Below, one piece after another: positions 49,666-54,599 of a stretch of 54,599 bases of DNA; positions within the stretch are counted from its first letter, which is position 1, and the number at the start of each line of letters is the position of its first letter. The DNA comes from Xylanibacillus composti. GTDB taxonomy: Bacteria; Bacillota; Bacilli; Paenibacillales; K13. The position numbers were made by a program, and so were the translations under genes. Where the stretch lies: NCBI RefSeq assembly GCF_018403685.1, contig NZ_BOVK01000023.1, positions 1 to 54,599 on the forward strand, read 5' to 3'. Under the pieces are notes generated by a model. The model was not told the origin of the DNA and searched no databases. It was given only the letters and a program-made list of their open reading frames with translations.

Positions 49666-49843
49666 CCAATACGATTTATCGTACAAAACCTAACACATAA
49701 TGACTCATTTATGACGTTTTGTACGATGAATCGTATATATACTCTCGTCTATCCACTCCTTTCTATAGTTTTGTACGATGAATCGTACAAATTCACTCAA
49801 GTTCCCATAATAAAGGCTTGGTTTGTACGACGATTCGTACAAA
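49666..49843. repeat. four phased copies of a 22-bp palindrome (52-bp period)
   Basis: The 14-base core TACGAT-N2-ATCGTA (or its close variant) lies at 49670-49683, 49722-49735, 49774-49787 and 49826-49839, so the period is exactly 52 bp three times. Copies three and four extend to perfect ten- and nine-base arms (TTTGTACGA...TCGTACAAA). Copy one is decayed on its left arm and copy two on its right. The three 30-bp linkers are unrelated to each other. A half site, TGTACGATTTG, lies at 49889-49899. No cas genes are in the window. The array fills the gap between the PNPOx gene and the ABC operon. Confidence 0.85.
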
Positions 49844-49907
49844 CTCGCACTTTGTACCACAAAGCAGCACGCCAGTCTGCATCGTTGCTGTACGATTTGA
49901 ATTGAAA

Positions 49908-49936
49908 TTGACTACTGACTGCCCTCATGATATATT
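49908..49936 (+). promoter_or_regulatory. promoter of the ABC-GntR operon
   Basis: TTGACT (49908-49913), a 17-base spacer and TATATT (49931-49936). The -10 is followed by TTGTG (49935-49939) and CACAA (49953-49957) arms, a candidate site for the GntR protein encoded last in the operon. Confidence 0.7.
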
Positions 49937-49977
49937 GTGAATATACAACATACACAATTTTGAGGGGTGGGACCGAC

Positions 49978-50832
49978 ATGTTGGCTTTGGATATTAAAAA
50001 TTTGAATAAAACATACGAGCATTTTCATCTCAAAGACGTGTCTTTTCAACTGGAAAAGGGTTATATCATGGGATTTATCGGAGCCAATGGAGCAGGAAAA
50101 ACAACCACCATTAAATCCATCTTGAATTTAATCCATATAGACAGCGGCGAGATCCGTATTTTTGGCAAGAACATGGCCGAGCACGAGCTCGAGTTGAAAC
50201 AAGAAATTGGCTTTGCATTTGGCAACATCGATTTTTATACCCGCAGTAAAATCAAAACGTTAACGAATGTCATTAAAACCTTCTATCGCAATTGGGACGA
50301 TGAAACCTATTACAAGTATTTGAGAAAATTCAACTTGATTGAAGACAAAAAAATAGCCGAGTTATCGACCGGCATGAAAGTAAAGTACAGTCTGGCGCTT
50401 GCGTTGTCCCACGGCGCAAAACTGCTTATTCTCGATGAACCGACAAGCGGACTTGATCCAGTTGCTAGAGACAACCTGCTGGAAACATTTCAGGAGCTGG
50501 TGATGGACGGCGAAATCAGCATACTTTTTTCAACGCATATTACATCCGATCTGGAAAAGTGCGCCGATTTTATTACCTATATCCACAACGGGCAAATTAT
50601 CAACAGTTCCGAAAAAGAACAATTTATCGACGCTTACCGTTTGCTGAATGGTACAAATGAACAACTCGACATGGTCAAAGACCAGCTTATTTCCTACAAG
50701 ACACATTCTTTCGGTTTTACAGGCTTGATCCACACGAAAGATTGGGACCCGTCTTTAGACATGAAATCCACCGTACCGAATCTTGAAGAGATTATGATCT
50801 ACTTTTCGAAAATGGAGGATATGTATGTATAA
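49978..50832 (+). CDS. ABC transporter ATP-binding protein (YtrB-like)
   Basis: The product has 284 residues from the ATG at 49978 behind GAGGGG. Walker A is IGANGAGKTTTIK, the signature is LSTGMKVKYSLALALSHG and Walker B is LLILDEPTSGLDP, with the switch His in FSTHI. The LSTGM signature and the long C-terminal extension fit ATPases of GntR/YtrA-type operons. These export lipid- or antibiotic-related substrates. Its end overlaps the permease start by eight bases. Confidence 0.92.
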   Translation: MLALDIKNLNKTYEHFHLKDVSFQLEKGYIMGFIGANGAGKTTTIKSILNLIHIDSGEIRIFGKNMAEHELELKQEIGFAFGNIDFYTRSKIKTLTNVIKTFYRNWDDETYYKYLRKFNLIEDKKIAELSTGMKVKYSLALALSHGAKLLILDEPTSGLDPVARDNLLETFQELVMDGEISILFSTHITSDLEKCADFITYIHNGQIINSSEKEQFIDAYRLLNGTNEQLDMVKDQLISYKTHSFGFTGLIHTKDWDPSLDMKSTVPNLEEIMIYFSKMEDMYV

Positions 50833-51478
50833 CTTATTAATGAAGGAACTCAAAATTGGCGTTAATCCTTTCTTTTATATCCTGCCCTTTTTGACAGGCG
50901 CCCTAATGTTAATTCCGGGATGGCTTTATTTCCTGGTTATCCTATACTTTTGTTTTATTACAGTGCCGAATATGCTTGGAGGATATAAAAGTCAGAACGA
51001 CCTCATGTTTACTAGCATGATGCCTGTCTCGAAGAAAGACATCGTCAAGGCAAAGGTATCCTTTATTGTCATTTTGGAACTGCTGCACGTTGTTGTCGCC
51101 GTTGTCTATGGCATCATAAGTGTGTATTTGTACCCGAATCTGACCTATTATTTCTTCTCTCCATCTCCCGGCTTTTGGGGATTATGTTTCGTCATGCTGG
51201 CAATCTTCAATATGATCTTAATACCCATGTATTTCAAGACAGCTTATAAATACGGAGCTGCAACGATTGCAGCCACCACAGCTGCGATCCTGTTTGCCGG
51301 GGGAGCCGAATGGATTGGCATTCAAAACAAGTACTTGTTTGGACTTTTCAAGGGAGCAGGCGCTGATAACTTCGCCGTTCATTTATTGATCCTGATTGCG
51401 GGCATCGGCATATTTGCATTATTTTCGGCAATCGCTTATCATATTGCCAAAAAACGATTCTTGAAAGTGGAAGTGTAA
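50825..51478 (+). CDS. ABC-2 type membrane permease
   Basis: The product has 217 residues with six hydrophobic segments. It overlaps the ATPase gene and touches the GntR gene. The motif GGYKSQNDLMFTSMMPVSKKDIVKAK is the ABC-2 coupling region typical of Bacillales YtrC-like or bacitracin-type permeases. The two proteins should form a homodimer-of-pairs exporter in the cytoplasmic membrane. The substrate is unknown; cell-wall-active compounds are the usual inducers of such operons. Confidence 0.87.
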   Translation: MYNLLMKELKIGVNPFFYILPFLTGALMLIPGWLYFLVILYFCFITVPNMLGGYKSQNDLMFTSMMPVSKKDIVKAKVSFIVILELLHVVVAVVYGIISVYLYPNLTYYFFSPSPGFWGLCFVMLAIFNMILIPMYFKTAYKYGAATIAATTAAILFAGGAEWIGIQNKYLFGLFKGAGADNFAVHLLILIAGIGIFALFSAIAYHIAKKRFLKVEV

Positions 51479-51843
51479 TGAACATTGCGATTTCGAACAC
51501 GTCCGATAAGCCCATTTACCAACAGCTTTACGAACAAATCAGCGCGCAAATTCTCAAGGGCGAGTTAGCAAGCGGGTATCCCTTACCCCCAATTCGACAA
51601 GCGGCCACCGAGCTTCGAGTCAGTATTATTACAGTCAAAAAAGCCTGGGAAGAGCTCGAACGGCTTGGTTTGATCTACACCGTTACTGGCAAAGGCTGTT
51701 TTGTCAACGATCTCTCGCCCAGTGAGATGCTTCAAAAACGAAAAGAAATTATCCAAAAGCAGATGGTTATGGATGCTTCGTATTACAAATCCTTTGGTCT
51801 TACATTAGAGGAAGTTTTCGAGCTGCTGAAGGAAATTTATTAG
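51478..51843 (+). CDS. GntR-family regulator, YtrA subfamily
   Basis: The product has 121 residues. The winged helix is PIYQQLYEQISAQILKGELASGYPLPPIRQAATELRVSIITVKKAWEELERLGLI, followed by the short dimerisation tail typical of YtrA proteins (no full effector domain). Its ATG overlaps the permease stop (TAATG), so it is the third cistron; in B. subtilis ytrA is first. It likely represses the operon until wall stress is sensed. Confidence 0.92.
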   Translation: MNIAISNTSDKPIYQQLYEQISAQILKGELASGYPLPPIRQAATELRVSIITVKKAWEELERLGLIYTVTGKGCFVNDLSPSEMLQKRKEIIQKQMVMDASYYKSFGLTLEEVFELLKEIY

Positions 51844-51865
51844 CCGTCTATTGTAACGTTTTTCT

Positions 51866-52420
51866 TCAAGCCTCTGCCTTTGTCGCTGCCAGCATAAGCG
51901 CATATATTTTTCGTGTCGTATTTACATTCCGGACCGTCATCTGTTTATACAATTTTGTGCCAACCAGCTTTGTCATGCTGCCTTTATTCAAGTTTATTTT
52001 GTCAATCGACCATAGTATCGCGCCTGGAACGTACTTCACCGTTTCGATCTCCGGCTTGTAGGTCAGCTTATCGAGAACGGATTCATCATTGATATCTTCC
52101 CATAGAAAAAGGACGTCGCTCTTCATTTTATCATCGTTCGTCCATGATTCGGGAAGCGAAGACATAACAATTTCCATGTCTTCCAGACTGAGCACCAGCA
52201 CTTTGATTTGTAGTCCAAAGGTATCTAGTATGGCTTCTTCTAGCATATGCGCAATATCACTTTTGGAGTGGCCAACGTTTGTAAAAACAATATTGCCCGA
52301 ATTAATATAAGTGACAACGTGTTTCATTCCGACTTGCTCGAAGGATTTCTTAAGAATTTTCATATCGATTTTGTTATTTCCGCCGACATTGATGCCACGA
52401 AGCAGAGCGGTATAGACCAT
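51866..52420 (-). CDS. DUF1697 protein
   Basis: The product has 184 residues from the ATG at 52420 behind GAGGAGG. Family landmarks are YTALLRGINVGGNNKIDMKILKKSFEQVGMKHVVTYINSGNIVF near the start and KLYKQMTVRNVNTTRKIYALM at the end. It is a cytoplasmic protein of unknown biochemical role, common in Bacillales. It converges on the GntR gene with only 22 bp between stops. Confidence 0.9.
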   Translation of the reverse strand: MVYTALLRGINVGGNNKIDMKILKKSFEQVGMKHVVTYINSGNIVFTNVGHSKSDIAHMLEEAILDTFGLQIKVLVLSLEDMEIVMSSLPESWTNDDKMKSDVLFLWEDINDESVLDKLTYKPEIETVKYVPGAILWSIDKINLNKGSMTKLVGTKLYKQMTVRNVNTTRKIYALMLAATKAEA

Positions 52421-52735
52421 AATTGCCTCCTCGGTCTGTATAAATTCAGTATGAAATGAAGTTGACATACTCGTCATTTATACCATGATATTCGATTGAA
52501 AGTCCGTTCGCAAGAAGCCCTTTGCTTGTTCACTCCCTGTCAACTGCAGCATATTCGGTTCGTTTCATGGAAGGCTGCTGTTCCTCTCGTGAAGCGGTTG
52601 TGCGGGGAGCGATGCTCCGAGCAACCGTTAATGGAATTTATGCCGCCACAAAAGGAGTCTTAACCGCATCACTTGCAGCGATGCGGTCTCCCAGCACGGA
52701 CTCCCGTTATAGACGGACACCTCTGCTCGGAATTC
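52421..52735. other. intergenic stretch without a confident gene
   Basis: A plus-strand open frame here contains YAATKGVLTASLAAM, which loosely recalls the YxxxK active-site stretch of short-chain dehydrogenases. It has no ribosome binding site, no Rossmann start and no supporting sequence, so I do not call it. Small inverted repeats such as GAGCGATGCTCCGAGC near 52606 occur. Confidence 0.4.
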
Positions 52736-53674
52736 TCATTCCTCATTCTTGATTCGAACGACGAGCTTTCCTCTTGCGTGCTTCGTTTCAATTTTGCGAT
52801 GTGCCTCAATTAATGCAGTTTCCGTTAAGGGAAATATGTGATCGATGTGAACGTGGAGCTTTTGCTCTCGCACCCATCTTTCTATTTCTTCCAATTCATC
52901 ACGAGTGGGTTGCACAACAACAAATTTTGCATTCACCTGGCAGGCTTGTGCTAGTTCCGAGATGTTTGGCGTTACAATGGAAACTACCCTGCCGCCGTTT
53001 CGCAACACTTTGAAGTTCTTCTCTTGATCTGCCCCTATTACGGCGTCAAGAACAAGGTCAACCTCATGAATCAATTCGGAAAAATCATCAGTCTGATAGT
53101 CAATCGCCTCATCCGCGCCGAGCTCCTTAACCAAATCGTGGTTTCTCGCACTTGCTGTTGTGATGACATAGGCGCCTGCATGCTTGGCCATTTGAATCGC
53201 CACATGGCCTACACCTCCTGCACCAGCATGTATAAGGCAGCGCTCACCTGGCTGCAACGATCCGTACACGAACAATGAATGCCAAGCGGTCAAGGCTACA
53301 GCGGGCAGTGCTCCAGCAATGTGAAATGGAATATCAGGAGATAGTTTGGCAAGCATGGATTGTTCTGCAACGGCATACTCTGCGTAACTCCCCGAGCTTC
53401 CCAAACCATAGACTCGGTCTCCCGGCTTGAGATGACTGACTTTTGCTCCTACTTCTGTCACGACGCCTGCCACATCCAGCCCCAGAATATGAGGGAACTG
53501 GTGTACAGGAAACGCCTCCTTCACTCTTCCCCCTCGAATATTCGTATCAACAGGATTGATGGATGTCGCATACATTTCTACGAGGACTTGATCATCATGG
53601 ATTTGGGGACTGGAAACGGCCTGTTCCTTCAATATTTCCGGATTTCCGAAATCATTCATTACGATTGCTTTCAT
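52736..53674 (-). CDS. MDR-family NADPH:quinone reductase-like oxidoreductase
   Basis: The product has 312 residues from the ATG at 53674 with GGAGG eight bases upstream. The GroES-like domain includes TSINPVDTNIRGG and PHILGLDVAGVVTEVG; the Rossmann domain has CLIHAGAGGVGHVAIQMAKHAGAYVITT. No zinc ligands are present. It should reduce quinones or alpha,beta-unsaturated carbonyls with NADPH. It is divergent from the second HxlR gene, a common quinone-stress pairing, with an HxlR-type operator between. Confidence 0.9.
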   Translation of the reverse strand: MKAIVMNDFGNPEILKEQAVSSPQIHDDQVLVEMYATSINPVDTNIRGGRVKEAFPVHQFPHILGLDVAGVVTEVGAKVSHLKPGDRVYGLGSSGSYAEYAVAEQSMLAKLSPDIPFHIAGALPAVALTAWHSLFVYGSLQPGERCLIHAGAGGVGHVAIQMAKHAGAYVITTASARNHDLVKELGADEAIDYQTDDFSELIHEVDLVLDAVIGADQEKNFKVLRNGGRVVSIVTPNISELAQACQVNAKFVVVQPTRDELEEIERWVREQKLHVHIDHIFPLTETALIEAHRKIETKHARGKLVVRIKNEE

Positions 53675-53873
53675 TTTGGATTCCTCCACTTACCTTTTTT
53701 TTTATGAACACTTATCCCAAATTCAGCGGGTCAGGACCAACCTATAACATCAACACTGTCTCTCCGAATAATTGCTTAGCCCATAAAGCCTCCCTTCAGG
53801 ATTGTTGACGATGATTCTGAATGCTATTATAGGTACAATTATGTTATCTGGTAAGTACGCACTATGAAGTGCC

Positions 53874-53895
53874 ATACTATCTTGTACGATACTAT
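53874..53895 (+). promoter_or_regulatory. HxlR-type operator upstream of the second HxlR gene
   Basis: ATACTATC, six bases, GATACTAT: the same 8-6-8 layout and the same right arm as the site at 46025-46046, with one arm mismatch. It ends 20 bp before the ATG at 53916 and lies about 200 bp from the quinone reductase start. Confidence 0.7.
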
Positions 53896-53915
53896 TGCAG
53901 TTAGGAGCTGTTATC

Positions 53916-54278
53916 ATGGAACATGAAAGGCCGGAATGTTGCCGCAACGGCGTGAAGGCTTCATTGGATATCATCATGGGAAAATGGAAGCCGATCATCT
54001 TGCTGCATCTGCTGCATGGAGGAACCAAACGATTCGGGGAATTGCAACGACTGCTCCCGGACATTACACAAAAGATGCTTACGACACAGCTTCGGGAGCT
54101 TGAACAACAAGACATTATCAAGCGCAAAGTTTATGCAGAGGTGCCGCCAAAGGTGGAGTATTCGATCACAGAATATGGGCGAAGCTTGTACAACGTCCTG
54201 CAAGAAATGTACGAATGGGGCACAGCTCATCTGGAGCACATGACTCAGAAGAAAATGAATATCGCCGAAAAGCAATAA
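53916..54278 (+). CDS. HxlR-family redox-type regulator (second paralog)
   Basis: The product has 120 residues from the ATG at 53916, with GGAG eight bases upstream. The core is CCRNGVKASLDIIMGKWKPIILLHLLHGGTKRFGELQRLLPDITQKMLTTQLRELEQQDII. It differs from the protein at 46144-46515 at a minority of positions through the winged helix. Cys8 and Cys9 lie at the usual redox-sensing place. It likely represses itself and the divergent quinone reductase. Confidence 0.92.
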   Translation: MEHERPECCRNGVKASLDIIMGKWKPIILLHLLHGGTKRFGELQRLLPDITQKMLTTQLRELEQQDIIKRKVYAEVPPKVEYSITEYGRSLYNVLQEMYEWGTAHLEHMTQKKMNIAEKQ

Positions 54279-54309
54279 GCGTCTTGTGCTCGCCCCTAGC
54301 AGCTAACAA

Positions 54310-54396
54310 TTGACGGTGGCCATTTCCGAAGAAAGTCGGGAGGAAGCAGATGAAATCGTCAATAAGGCAATCGCACCAGCGGACGTTGTACTGTGA
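54310..54396 (+). pseudogene. short remnant of a VOC-family gene
   Basis: The plus-strand frame (28 codons before TGA at 54394-54396) reads LTVAISEESREEADEIVNKAI. This is like the middle of VOC proteins, where SREEVDE.V.KA is common. No convincing beginning or end of the gene is present in any frame. The remaining 200 bp of the window show nothing else. Confidence 0.35.
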
Positions 54397-54599
54397 TCCG
54401 GTTGATCGCGGATTGATGGATCAATGGGATTTCTCGATGTCAATGCCACGTGTGGGCGAACCCCAGACCTCATTGCAGTCAACAGCCATGCCCCCTTTCA
54501 TGCGTCTTTCCCCTCTCCACAACATCGACGCCAGGTAGCTGTTCCTATAACTTGTTCGATTTCGAAGGTCCTCGTTGTCGATCAAGTCCAAATTTATGT

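Noticed and set aside
49666-49843. Calling the 52-bp-period array a CRISPR locus
   Set aside because: Repeats are short and fully palindromic, only four copies exist, and no cas gene or leader is seen. It is kept as a phased palindrome array.
52522-52752. Plus-strand frame with YAATKGVLTASLAAM suggesting a short-chain dehydrogenase fragment
   Set aside because: Only one loose motif matches; no cofactor-binding start, SD or flanking similarity supports it.

Overview
The window looks like a chromosomal piece of a Paenibacillus-type Firmicute. The evidence is a three-SLH surface protein, two copper-amine-oxidase-type stalk proteins, secreted GH81 and GH44 glucanases, the Bacillus-style adaA-ogt/alkA divergon, strong AGGAGG ribosome binding sites, and T-tailed intrinsic terminators behind many genes. 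No rRNA, tRNA, insertion sequence or phage genes were seen. Most genes are single units paired with a regulator, so the window reads as accessory and stress-response chromosome, with clear local gene decay.

Layout. 0.4-6.4 kb: a TetR regulator that runs in frame into a CrtI-like FAD oxidoreductase, a UvrA-like ATPase, and a divergent MerR protein with two DNA-binding domains. 6.4-8.6 kb: alkylation repair (ogt, adaA, alkA). 8.7-9.1 kb: a VOC gene broken by a TAG codon. 9.2-16.2 kb: GH81 beta-1,3-glucanase divergent from a 1200-residue SLH protein, with a cre-like site between. 16.4-19.2 kb: a two-gene SIR2-HerA anti-phage cassette. 19.4-20.5 kb: gene remnants (MmcQ/YjbR, AraC) around an intact VOC gene. 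20.6-25.2 kb: an MDR oxidoreductase, a MalT/LuxR-type regulator and a stalk protein. 25.3-30.0 kb: a 6PGDH-type remnant behind a MerR-type promoter, a TetR regulator with a 31-bp operator and DUF418 target, and a divergent aldo/keto reductase-MocR pair. 30-41.7 kb: an unknown protein, a PadR operon, GH44 cellulase, a nuclease-fold HTH protein, a lipoprotein, DhaKL kinase and a second stalk protein. 42-54.6 kb: a deleted P450 gene, then small regulator-target pairs (ArsR, two HxlR paralogs with DoxX, azoreductase and quinone reductase, a CGNR protein with a VOC/PNPOx operon), an ABC-GntR operon, DUF1697, and a final VOC remnant.

The most unusual material is noncoding. Three intergenic regions (near 30.3, 35.5 and 36.8 kb) each hold four imperfect 20-bp palindromes whose centres lie exactly 50, 61 and 50 bp apart, while the sequence between them differs. 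A fourth region (49.67-49.84 kb) has four copies of an unrelated 22-bp palindrome with centres exactly 52 bp apart, upstream of the ABC-GntR operon. Both families leave 30-bp linkers. I could not match this geometry to a named element. It may be a BIME-like repeat family, a multi-hairpin RNA, or a phased operator array.

Functional themes: DNA alkylation repair, redox, quinone and electrophile stress, beta-glucan degradation, and phage defence. All calls come from reading the sequence. No database search was run, so domain names rest on motif recognition.
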